Source: DRVV01 sp038868255 (GTDB lineage: Archaea > Thermoproteota > Bathyarchaeia > Bathyarchaeales > Bathycorpusculaceae). Taken from it: a DNA stretch of 8,312 nt. A model generated the notes under the pieces. The model saw only the letters and a list, made by a program, of their open reading frames with translations. It did no database searches and was not told the origin of the DNA. The stretch is from the NCBI GenBank assembly GCA_038868255.1, contig JAWCTJ010000062.1:1-8312 (forward strand), written 5' to 3'. The translations under genes were made by a program, and so were the position numbers. Shown piece after piece: positions 1 through 6,265 of this stretch (position 1 is the first letter of the stretch; each line of letters begins with the position of its first letter).

Positions 1-2
1 TC

Positions 3-161
3 AACCTTATATGCAAAAAAATAGGGACAATGGGAATTCCAAAGACACCCTCCCTAATTGAGGGAGCTACGGCTGTTCCTGTGATGGCGGGCCCTTTATT
101 GAAAAGGATGAAGAAGAGTCCAGCTGTCATGGCTGGACACAGTGTAATCAGCGTATTCTGA
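3..161 (+). CDS. C-terminal fragment of an unrecognised protein (5' end outside window)
   Basis: A frame open from the window edge runs for 52 codons and ends at TGA 159-161. The visible C-terminus contains a Gly/Pro-rich hydrophobic stretch (GIPKTPSLIEGATAVPVMAG, residues 11-30 of the fragment), then a short basic run (KRMKK) and a hydrophobic tail ending SVISVF. I do not recognise the family and assign no function. The frame is plausibly coding: it has no stop up to the edge, it is on the strand of the next seven genes, and a promoter-like sequence for the next gene follows its stop. It is short, so a chance open frame cannot be excluded. A 7-bp inverted repeat (118-124 with 132-138) lies inside it. 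Confidence 0.45.
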   Translation, partial: NLICKKIGTMGIPKTPSLIEGATAVPVMAGPLLKRMKKSPAVMAGHSVISVF

Positions 162-199
162 CTTTAGGTCAGCAGTTTACTTCCAGACTAGGCTTCACT

Positions 200-230
200 A
201 TTTTTAAGCTATCCCCCGCATTAATGTATG
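200..230 (+). promoter_or_regulatory. TATA-type promoter of the deaminase gene, probably leaderless
   Basis: The sequence TTTTTAAG at 201-208 resembles an archaeal TATA box and matches TTTAA boxes seen before trmI and aIF1A in this window. Its spacing places transcription start at about 226-232, on or next to the ATG at 228. No Shine-Dalgarno motif precedes that ATG, and an in-frame TAA at 222-224 rules out a longer protein. A leaderless mRNA is the simplest reading. Confidence 0.5.
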
Positions 231-1556
231 GGGATAATTCTGAATAGGGTTGACATCCTCATTAACGGATGCATAATTCTTCCTATGAGCTGTAGGGCTA
301 TCATAGAGGACGGCGCTATAGCCATAAAAAATGGAAGGATAGTTTTTGTTGGAAGTAGCGTTTCAGCCGAGGGAATTTACGCTGAAGAGTTAATGGATGC
401 TCATGGGAAAGCCGCCCTTCCAGGGCTTGTAAACTGCCACACGCATGTGCCTATGACTCTTTTCCGCGGATTGGCGGAGGACAAGCCTCTAGAAACCTGG
501 CTTAAAGAGACTATATGGCCGTTAGAAGCTAGGCTAACCCGCGAAGATATATATGCCGGGGCCCTGCTGGGCTGTTTAGAGATGATTAAAAGCGGAACCA
601 CATGTTTCGCTGATATGTATTTTCACGAGGATGCTGTGGCAGAAGCCGTCAAGCAATGCGGTTTAAGGGCTGTTCTCGCAGAGGGCATAATCGAAGCCGG
701 AGACTATGCGGCTGGTGAAAAAATGCTGAAGAACAGTATAGATTTTGCAGAAAAATTCAATGGATATGCAGATAACCGCGTGAAAGCTATGCTTGGTCCC
801 CACGCAGCCTACAGTTGCAGCCCAATACTGTTAGAGAAAGTGAGGAATGAAACTGTTGATCACGGCTTAGGCATTCATATCCACTTAGCAGAGTCCATCG
901 AGCTTTTCAGAGAATTTGAAAATAAATATGGCTGCAGTGAGACACAGTTTCTGGATAGGCTTGGCTTTTTCGATGTGCATGTTCTAGCCGCTCACTGCAT
1001 AAATATGTCTGAAGAGGATAAGCGCGTTTTGGCGGATCGGCAAGTAAATGTGGCCTATGTTCCAGTGGCAAACATGAAGTTAGGTCTGGGATCTGCAAGA
1101 GTAAAGGAGCTTATGGATCTAAATGTCAATGTATGTTTAGGTACAGACGGTCCGGCAAGCAACAACACGCTGGACATGTTCGACACTATTAAGATAGGCG
1201 CGCTGCTTCAGAAGCACACCTATAGAGATCCTGCAGTTCTGCCAGCTTATCAAGTTCTAAGGATGGCTACGATAAACGGAGCTAGAGCCTTAGGACTTGA
1301 AAATGAATTGGGCTCCATAGAGGTTGGGAAGAGAGCTGACATAATCCTTATCGACCTTTCAAAACCCCACTTGAAGCCTCTGCATGATATCTACGCATGC
1401 CTAGTATACTCTGCACGGGGAAGCGACGTAGACACTGTAATAGTTGATGGAAAAATTCTGATGAAGGACAAGGAAGTTAAAACTCTAGATGAGCATGAAG
1501 TTATGAAGAAGGCTGAGAAGCACTCAACGGCACTTCTTTCAAGAACCTATAATTAA
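228..1556 (+). CDS. mtaD: MTA/SAH/5'-deoxyadenosine-type deaminase (amidohydrolase superfamily)
   Basis: Cytosolic metal-dependent hydrolase of 442 residues, the usual length for the MTA/SAH deaminase (MtaD/DadD) branch of the amidohydrolase superfamily. These enzymes deaminate S-adenosylhomocysteine, 5'-methylthioadenosine or 5'-deoxyadenosine to the inosine forms. Metal-site residues are visible: H71 and H73 in NCHTH, H217 in GIHIHLAES with E222, H256 in AAHC, and D307 in GTDGPASNN. The family motif MTLFRGLAEDKPLETWL follows the first His pair, and SNNTLDMFDTIK follows the Asp. The C-terminal beta-sandwich segment (GSIEVGKRADIILID, about 362-376) is typical. The ATG at 228 is chosen because TAA at 222-224 closes the frame upstream. 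The gene has its own promoter and stands alone. Other cytosine- or guanine-type deaminases are less likely because of the FRGLAED...PLE and SNN motifs. Exact substrate preference cannot be read from sequence. Confidence 0.9.
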   Translation: MGIILNRVDILINGCIILPMSCRAIIEDGAIAIKNGRIVFVGSSVSAEGIYAEELMDAHGKAALPGLVNCHTHVPMTLFRGLAEDKPLETWLKETIWPLEARLTREDIYAGALLGCLEMIKSGTTCFADMYFHEDAVAEAVKQCGLRAVLAEGIIEAGDYAAGEKMLKNSIDFAEKFNGYADNRVKAMLGPHAAYSCSPILLEKVRNETVDHGLGIHIHLAESIELFREFENKYGCSETQFLDRLGFFDVHVLAAHCINMSEEDKRVLADRQVNVAYVPVANMKLGLGSARVKELMDLNVNVCLGTDGPASNNTLDMFDTIKIGALLQKHTYRDPAVLPAYQVLRMATINGARALGLENELGSIEVGKRADIILIDLSKPHLKPLHDIYACLVYSARGSDVDTVIVDGKILMKDKEVKTLDEHEVMKKAEKHSTALLSRTYN

Positions 1557-1596
1557 ACAGCAATAGATATTTCATATTTCGTTATTATTTTTAGAT

Positions 1597-3330
1597 GTGC
1601 TCCCTAAAAGTTCAACGTTCCAGAGAATATTATCCGAGGATTTAACCAGTAAAATTCTAAGCTTATGCAGGGATATTTCTAAATCCAGACCAATCGTCGG
1701 TGCCTGTATATGCGGCGATTACACTTTTAGCCCACCTAACGAGGACATACCCCTGGAGATTTTACTGATAATCAAAGGTTTTCCTCAAAGGTTCGTTAGC
1801 CAAATAAAATTCTTTGAAGGCAAACCGATGATGTTTTTCGCTCTAGACAACTGGGTCTTTGAGAGGGATGTCGATAGAGGTTTTTTAGGAGAAGCTTTTG
1901 CCATTCAGCTTGTCCTACCATACATGCCGCTGGTAGGCAGGGATTACCTCAATCTTCAAGAAGTAAAATTGAAAAAGCGACTTACAATTGAAGCTATAGA
2001 GAATCTTATACTTTCATTTCCTGAGCTTTCCTCTGAATTACGTATAAAACCCGAATATTTTCTTTATGAAAATTTGCTGAACAGAGCTCGACTTTTCCCG
2101 CCGATGTTCTACACCCTTCTTAACTTTTTCCGGGCTGATTTAGAGTCTGAAAATGTAAGCCGCGCCATGGTTGGGTTCATGCAATCGTTAATGGAGCTTG
2201 AAAGGGATGGTGTCGTATATCGGGAAAATGGCTTCCTAAGGATATCAGCTGAATTTGCTAGATCAGTAAGTAAGAGAAAGCTTCGCTTAATAGGCTTTTT
2301 AGTATCCACTCGCAAAGCCTTTTTCATGACGCTTTTGGGCTTATTCCCAAAGATTTTCAGGTCTTTTTGGCAGAGTAGAGATCTCCTACTCAGATTCCCC
2401 TTTGCCGAAAGCTGGAGCAGCGAATTATCATATCATTTTGAAGATCCCAAAAGTTACCTATTTGTGCCCACAGCTGATGGATTAATTCCCTTGACTAGCC
2501 GAGTTAACCTAAAGGAATTCGTTAGAAGAACAATTGCCTTAGATCCAAGCGCAAAAATTGAGGTGAATAGGCTAGGGGGTGTTCTAAATGATGTTTATCT
2601 CATCGAAGTCGTTATGAATGGCAACGTTAAAAGGGTGGTCATGAAAAGTTTTAAAGACTGGTCTGGTGTAAAATGGTTTCCACTCGCCTTATGGACCGCT
2701 GGAGCCAAAAAATTTGCTCTTTTAGGGTCTTCAAGACTTGAACGTGAATGTGCTATAAACCAATTTCTCTACTCAAGGGGCCTGTTTGTTCCAAGGCTTT
2801 TAAGCGTTAGTTCTCGTGAAAGGCTTATCTTTATGGAGTATGTAGATGGCGAAAGCCTTGAGAAGGTTGTAAAGAGAATTTTAACTGAAGAAGCTGAAGA
2901 TAGAATTAATGCGGATTTAGAGCGTGTGAGACGGGTTGGTGAAACCCTCGCGATGGTCCATGCGCTCGACGTTTCCCTGGGTGATGTAAAGCCGGAGAAC
3001 ATGATTATCCGTGATGATGGAAGGATATGCCTAATGGATCTGGAGCAAGCTTCAAAAGGCGGGGATAAAGCATGGGACATAGCTGAGTTTGTGTATTTTG
3101 TAGGACATTATGTATCGCCGCTTGAAGGAGTTCAACGTGCTGAACGTATAGTGAAATCCTTCATCAAGGGTTATCTGATGGCTGGCGGAAGCCCGGCAGT
3201 AGTCAAGGCCGCTGGAAAGCCAAAATACACTCGAGTTTTCAGCTTATTCGTTTTTCCAAACGTTATTCTCGCTCTTTCAAAGTTATGTCAGAATGTTGAC
3301 AAAATGGGGTGGAGGAATGGTCAAGCCTGA
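1597..3330 (+). CDS. Kinase-like protein: degenerate nucleotidyltransferase-like N-terminus plus Bud32/RIO-like kinase domain
   Basis: 577 residues; I know no named function. The C-terminal half (about 320-530) is an atypical eukaryotic-like kinase. It has a glycine loop around LGGVLNDVYLIEV (327-338), ATP-binding Lys in VVMK (K350), an alpha-C-type Glu in RLEREC (380-385), hinge IFMEYVDGESL (411-421), catalytic loop LGDVKPENMI (D463, N468), DLE (481-483) in place of DFG, and a WDIAEFVYF helix. The HG/HR before the catalytic Asp is LG here. The N-terminus (about 20-110) resembles a MNT-type nucleotidyltransferase: GACICGDY then EDIPLEILLII recalls the GSxxxG...DxDL pattern, but in a decayed form. 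Residues about 165-225 could be a helical or winged-helix linker. The start is GTG 1597; an in-frame TAG at 1564-1566 bounds it, no upstream ATG exists, and no Shine-Dalgarno is visible. The 3' end overlaps the nuclease gene by 14 bases, so the two are probably co-translated. Confidence 0.65.
   Translation: MLPKSSTFQRILSEDLTSKILSLCRDISKSRPIVGACICGDYTFSPPNEDIPLEILLIIKGFPQRFVSQIKFFEGKPMMFFALDNWVFERDVDRGFLGEAFAIQLVLPYMPLVGRDYLNLQEVKLKKRLTIEAIENLILSFPELSSELRIKPEYFLYENLLNRARLFPPMFYTLLNFFRADLESENVSRAMVGFMQSLMELERDGVVYRENGFLRISAEFARSVSKRKLRLIGFLVSTRKAFFMTLLGLFPKIFRSFWQSRDLLLRFPFAESWSSELSYHFEDPKSYLFVPTADGLIPLTSRVNLKEFVRRTIALDPSAKIEVNRLGGVLNDVYLIEVVMNGNVKRVVMKSFKDWSGVKWFPLALWTAGAKKFALLGSSRLERECAINQFLYSRGLFVPRLLSVSSRERLIFMEYVDGESLEKVVKRILTEEAEDRINADLERVRRVGETLAMVHALDVSLGDVKPENMIIRDDGRICLMDLEQASKGGDKAWDIAEFVYFVGHYVSPLEGVQRAERIVKSFIKGYLMAGGSPAVVKAAGKPKYTRVFSLFVFPNVILALSKLCQNVDKMGWRNGQA
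3311..3319 (+). promoter_or_regulatory. GGAGG next to the nuclease start codon
   Basis: GGAGG at 3311-3315 lies one base before the ATG at 3317. That spacing is much shorter than usual, so it may act poorly as a Shine-Dalgarno site. It sits inside the end of the upstream kinase gene, where translating ribosomes arrive anyway. Confidence 0.35.
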
Positions 3331-4672
3331 GACAACTCTGACCTTCTATGGCGGAGTCAATGAGATAGGTGGAAACAAAATACTAGTGAAGAACGGGGAC
3401 ACCAAAATCCTGCTTGACTTCGGCATGTCCTTCTCTCTCAAGAGGCAATATTACTCCCCACCTTTCTTATCCCCTAGAAGCGAGAAAAGCCTGTTGGAGC
3501 TGGGAATACTTCCCAGAATTAACGGACTTTACGTTTTTGATGAAGGAGCCGCTGATGTTGATGCTGTTTTAATTTCGCATGGTCACATGGATCATTCAGC
3601 ATACATATCATTTATCAAACGTGAAATCCCTGTATATTGCGGAGAGACAACAAAGATAATCCTGCAGGCACTTGGGGAAATACGAAGGGCTGACTTAGAA
3701 TTTAACGTTGAAGGCATAGAGTTCAAAACGTTCAGAACAGGCGGCATTTTGCGTGTTGATGATGTGGAAATCAAACCTATACATGTGGATCATTCAGTGC
3801 CGGGAGCCTACGGCTTCATCATCCAAACTTCAAACGGGGCAATTGTCTATACTGGAGATTTTAGGATCCATGGCGTCAAGAGTGAGATGACCCGTGACTT
3901 TGTGGAGGCGGCTACGAATGCTGATCCCGTTGCCATTATAACTGAAGCAACAAACATGACCGCCGCATCCACATCATCTGAGGCTGAGCTTAGAAGTAAA
4001 CTGAATCGAATTGTGGGACAAACTGAGGGCGTCGTGTTGGCGGAGTTCGCCTCTACAGACATTGATAGACTTAACTCATTTTATCAGGCAGCTAAGGATA
4101 ATGAGCGCTGTTTAGTTGTTTCGCCTAAGCAGGCATACTTGATGGAGATGCTGCGAAGCGACAAAGGTCTCAAGATTCCAAGCCTTGACGATGAAAACAT
4201 AATGATTTTTCGAAGATCGAAATCATCTGACAACGGGAAAAGGGTGATGCGTAAATGGGAAAAGCAACTCATGGAAAAATATGCTGATAAGTTCGTGGAC
4301 TGCGAAGGCATTTCGAATAAGCAATGCAGGATGCTGCTGTCTTTTTCTCTGTATGATTTGGAGCAGCTTGTGGAGGTTAAACCTGAGCCTGGGAGCTGCT
4401 ACATTTCTTCTTCCTCAGAACCCTTCAACGAGGAGATGGAGATAGACTTTGAGAGGCTGGTTAATTGGCTTAGACATTATGGCCTACCAAGATATCATGT
4501 TCACGTTTCAGGGCACATCATGCCCTTCGATCTGAAAAATGCCTTACAGAATATTCATGCAGCTAGGATCTTTCCAGTACATACAGAAGATGCTGAATTG
4601 TTTGCAAAGTTCATACGTGGAATTGGAAGCAAGGTTATGCATGTTGAAAAAGGAGAAGAATACCGAATTTAG
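3317..4672 (+). CDS. RNase J-like metallo-beta-lactamase/beta-CASP nuclease
   Basis: 451 residues from ATG 3317. The protein has the layout of a zinc-dependent beta-CASP ribonuclease. The metallo-beta-lactamase half opens with TFYGGVNEIGGNK (9-21), the family's start signature. It has HGHMDH (88-93), HVDH (156-159) and GDFRIHG (180-186) as metal ligands. The beta-CASP cassette shows the acidic residue of motif A in ITEAT (E210), motif B in HVSGH (H400) and motif C in FPVH (H422). All catalytic positions look intact, so an active RNA nuclease (endo- and/or 5'-exonuclease) is expected. It lacks the KH domains of archaeal CPSF1-type enzymes and the extra C-terminal domain of bacterial RNase J, so it is a compact version. 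The frame opens earlier at ATG 3293, which would add eight residues. I prefer 3317 because homologues begin a few residues before TFYGG. It is coupled to the upstream kinase-like gene. Confidence 0.8.
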   Translation: MVKPETTLTFYGGVNEIGGNKILVKNGDTKILLDFGMSFSLKRQYYSPPFLSPRSEKSLLELGILPRINGLYVFDEGAADVDAVLISHGHMDHSAYISFIKREIPVYCGETTKIILQALGEIRRADLEFNVEGIEFKTFRTGGILRVDDVEIKPIHVDHSVPGAYGFIIQTSNGAIVYTGDFRIHGVKSEMTRDFVEAATNADPVAIITEATNMTAASTSSEAELRSKLNRIVGQTEGVVLAEFASTDIDRLNSFYQAAKDNERCLVVSPKQAYLMEMLRSDKGLKIPSLDDENIMIFRRSKSSDNGKRVMRKWEKQLMEKYADKFVDCEGISNKQCRMLLSFSLYDLEQLVEVKPEPGSCYISSSSEPFNEEMEIDFERLVNWLRHYGLPRYHVHVSGHIMPFDLKNALQNIHAARIFPVHTEDAELFAKFIRGIGSKVMHVEKGEEYRI

Positions 4673-4723
4673 GCAGGCTGCTTTTGGATACTGATTTCCA
4701 ATTTGTATTTCCAGTTAACAACC

Positions 4724-4731
4724 TATAACTA
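4724..4731 (+). promoter_or_regulatory. Possible TATA box upstream of the small membrane protein
   Basis: TATAACTA lies in the 93-base gap after the nuclease gene. It would place transcription start near 4750-4756, giving a leader of about 10-16 bases before the ATG at 4766. No Shine-Dalgarno motif is visible in that leader. The match is weak and spacing is the only support. Confidence 0.25.
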
Positions 4732-4765
4732 GCCAGCTGCCCACTCAACTCTTTTTGCGGTTCCA

Positions 4766-5002
4766 ATGAGGCTTACGAAGATTAATCGTCGCATTATGCT
4801 GTTTGTTCACACATTAGGCTTAAGCTGCCTAGGAGGCGCCATATTCCTTGAACTTTTAGTTTTCATGGATATCCTTGGACGCGGATATTTTATAGCTGTG
4901 GAAAACAACCCTTTAATCCTTACATTTGAAACCTTTTTGGCCTTCTTCGCCCTTGCCTACTTCATTTATCTTTATCAGCAGTTAATTCGCTCATTAAGAT
5001 AG
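4766..5002 (+). CDS. Small two-helix membrane protein of unknown function
   Basis: 78 residues with two hydrophobic segments, about 11-35 (MLFVHTLGLSCLGGAIFLEL onward) and about 50-71 (LILTFETFLAFFALAYFIYL onward). Both ends are basic (RLTKINRR; RSLR), with a short polar stretch between them (GRGYFIAVENNP). The basic N-terminus and basic C-terminus both favour a hairpin with both ends in the cytoplasm and the loop outside. I do not recognise the family. It is flanked by a 93-base gap upstream and an 84-base gap before trmI, so it may be a single-gene unit. The real-gene call rests on its clean membrane topology and on lying in the strand and spacing pattern of its neighbours. A second in-frame ATG encodes Met11; starting there would remove the basic N-terminus. 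Confidence 0.6.
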   Translation: MRLTKINRRIMLFVHTLGLSCLGGAIFLELLVFMDILGRGYFIAVENNPLILTFETFLAFFALAYFIYLYQQLIRSLR

Positions 5003-5016
5003 GTAGCCTAGGCTAC
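5003..5016 (+). repeat. Perfect 14-bp palindrome before the trmI promoter
   Basis: GTAGCCTAGGCTAC reads the same on both strands with no loop. It starts one base after the TAG stop of the small membrane protein gene and ends eight bases before the first TATA-like box of trmI. A dimeric repressor site is conceivable. By chance, roughly one such palindrome is expected per 16 kb, so the position matters more than the symmetry. Confidence 0.4.
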
Positions 5017-5023
5017 TTCAAAG

Positions 5024-5053
5024 TTTAAAAGGTTCTTATGAAATAGTTTAAGC
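5024..5053 (+). promoter_or_regulatory. trmI promoter region with two TTTAA boxes
   Basis: TTTAAAAG at 5024-5031 and TTTAAGC at 5047-5053 both resemble archaeal TATA boxes. The second would start transcription near 5073-5077, about 10-14 bases before the TTG start at 5087, leaving GGTG in the leader. The first would give a leader of about 35 bases. Confidence 0.45.
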
Positions 5054-5077
5054 ACTAAAACAATACATCATCAGCAT

Positions 5078-5089
5078 GGTGTAGCCTTG
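5078..5089 (+). promoter_or_regulatory. Shine-Dalgarno GGTG supporting the TTG start of trmI
   Basis: GGTG at 5078-5081 pairs with the CACC of the archaeal 16S 3' end and lies five bases before TTG 5087. No ATG or GTG exists in this frame between the in-frame stop at 5039-5041 and this TTG, so the motif decides the start. The nearby ATG at 5076 reads ATG-GTG-TAG and is not the gene start. Confidence 0.5.
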
Positions 5090-5869
5090 TACCCCCTGAA
5101 AATAGTTGAAGGCGATTATGTACTTCTTTATTTAGATCAAAGAAGAACCTATCTTGTCAGGGTTGAGGCTGGGAAGATTTTCCACACTCATAAGGGTTTC
5201 ATAAGACTTGACGACATTATAGGTAAGGATTATGGATCAAAAATAACCAGCAGCCTAGGCGTGGATTTTGTTGTCTTAAGGCCTCTACTTCGGGATTTCA
5301 TATTTAAGTCCGCACGTAAAACTCAGATAATCTATCCGAAGGATATAGCTCTAATAATCCTTTTCAGCGGAATCGGTCCTGGAAGCCGAGTTGTGGAGGC
5401 TGGAACCGGTACAGGCGCTTTAACTACGGCTTTAGCCTATTATGTAAGACCTGATGGCAGGGTGTACAGCTACGAGATTAAAGGCGAGTATCTTGAAGTT
5501 GCAAAAAGGAACCTGAGCCGTGCGGGCATGTTAGATTTTGTGGAACTCAAGAACAAGGACGTGACAAATGGGATTGACGAGAAAGACTTGGATGCTGTGA
5601 TATTGGATATGGCTACGCCTTGGGATGTGGTTCCCCAAGCCTATAAAGCCCTTAAGCCATGTGGCACCATAATATCCTTCAGCCCCACCATAGATCAGGT
5701 GGTTAAGACCGTCGAAGCCTTAAAAGAGAACAGCTTCGTGGACATTGAAACTGTGGAGTGTCTGCTTCGAGGCATGCAGGTGGAACGCGGCAAAGTAAGG
5801 CCTCATACGCTGATGACAGGGCATACGGGTTACATAACCTTTGCAAGGAAGTCCAGTTCAATCGTGTAG
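5087..5869 (+). CDS. trmI: tRNA (adenine-N1) methyltransferase TrmI, positions 57/58
   Basis: 260 residues, a normal length for archaeal TrmI. The family transfers methyl from S-adenosylmethionine to N1 of adenine 58 in the tRNA T-loop; archaeal members also modify A57, on the way to 1-methylinosine. The N-terminal beta-rich domain (about 5-65) has the family pattern VEGDYVLLYLD...YLVRV...FHTHKGFIRLDDIIG. The Rossmann domain follows. RKTQIIYPKDIA (77-88) precedes motif I, VVEAGTGTGALT (102-113). E130 in SYEIKGEY is the ribose-binding acid, and LDMATPWD (173-180) is the catalytic Asp-Pro loop. SFSPTIDQV (197-205), then ERGKVRPH (233-240) and GHTGYI (245-250), close the fold. All key motifs are present. 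The protein acts as a tetramer in characterised homologues. The TTG start is supported by the GGTG motif. The gene lies just upstream of the aIF1A operon but has an 90-base gap with a separate promoter. Confidence 0.92.
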   Translation: MYPLKIVEGDYVLLYLDQRRTYLVRVEAGKIFHTHKGFIRLDDIIGKDYGSKITSSLGVDFVVLRPLLRDFIFKSARKTQIIYPKDIALIILFSGIGPGSRVVEAGTGTGALTTALAYYVRPDGRVYSYEIKGEYLEVAKRNLSRAGMLDFVELKNKDVTNGIDEKDLDAVILDMATPWDVVPQAYKALKPCGTIISFSPTIDQVVKTVEALKENSFVDIETVECLLRGMQVERGKVRPHTLMTGHTGYITFARKSSSIV

Positions 5870-5910
5870 TGCTAATGTTGTGACATATTCTGCTTTCTTA
5901 ACAAACATGC

Positions 5911-5939
5911 TTTTAAGGAGGATTGCATCTGTTTAAGGG
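5911..5939 (+). promoter_or_regulatory. aIF1A operon promoter region with two TTTAA boxes
   Basis: TTTTAAGG (5911-5918) and TTTAAGGG (5932-5939) look like TATA boxes. The first would start transcription near 5937-5942, giving a leader of about 20 bases that keeps the GAGGTG ribosome site. The second would start at about 5958-5962, on or inside the TTG start, so it is either inactive or would give a leaderless message. Confidence 0.5.
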
Positions 5940-5948
5940 ATGAATGTT

Positions 5949-5962
5949 GAGGTGCCTGATTG
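5949..5962 (+). promoter_or_regulatory. Shine-Dalgarno GAGGTG supporting the TTG start of aIF1A
   Basis: GAGGTG (5949-5954) is a six-base complement of the archaeal anti-Shine-Dalgarno CACCUC and sits five bases before TTG 5960. The TTG places the N-terminus at MGKKKVISEEEL, which matches the usual start of archaeal aIF1A. Confidence 0.7.
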
Positions 5963-6265
5963 GGTAAAAAGAAAGTTATAAGTGAAGAGGAATTAAACGA
6001 GCTGATCCTGCCGTCTGATAATGAGGTTTTAGGAGTAGCTGTTAGGCTTCTCGGTTTTGATCGTGTGTTGGTTAAGTGTCAAGATGGGCATGAGCGCCTA
6101 TGTCGTATCAGGGGTAAGATGAAACGGAGAGTTTGGATCCGTGAAGGCGATGTGGTTCTAGTTTCTCCATGGGATTTTCAGTTTGAATCGCGTGGCGATG
6201 TGATCTGGCGTTATACCCATGCACAGGCTGAATGGCTTCGTAAGCAAGGCTATCTAACCATTTAA
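5960..6265 (+). CDS. eif1A: Translation initiation factor aIF1A
   Basis: 101 residues, the expected size. aIF1A, the orthologue of eukaryotic eIF1A and bacterial IF1, binds the A-site region of the small subunit during initiation. The basic N-terminus MGKKKVISEEEL leads into the OB fold, with LPSDNEVLGVAVRLLGFDRV (17-36), VKCQDGHERLCRIRGKMKRR (38-57), VWIREGDVVLVSPWDFQ (58-74) and the C-terminal helix WRYTHAQAEWLRKQGYL (83-99). These are the diagnostic segments of the archaeal family and nothing is missing. The TTG start is set by the GAGGTG site. It is the first gene of a three-gene operon. Its TAA shares one base with the ATG of rio1 (TAATG), which implies translational coupling. Confidence 0.96.
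   Translation: MGKKKVISEEELNELILPSDNEVLGVAVRLLGFDRVLVKCQDGHERLCRIRGKMKRRVWIREGDVVLVSPWDFQFESRGDVIWRYTHAQAEWLRKQGYLTI

Noticed and set aside
118..138. Inverted repeat GTCCAGC-7-GCTGGAC, possible terminator
   Set aside because: It lies inside the partial coding frame, 20 bases before its stop, with no T-run behind it; a 7-bp stem at this scale is expected by chance.
158..172. Five-bp hairpin CTGAC/GTCAG over the first stop codon
   Set aside because: Too short and without a U-tract; archaeal terminators seldom use such hairpins.
2769..3080. Minus-strand open frame of 103 codons inside the kinase-like gene
   Set aside because: Low-complexity Ser/Leu/Arg-rich translation opposite conserved kinase motifs; typical antisense shadow. 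Shorter minus-strand frames inside the other genes were dropped for the same reason.
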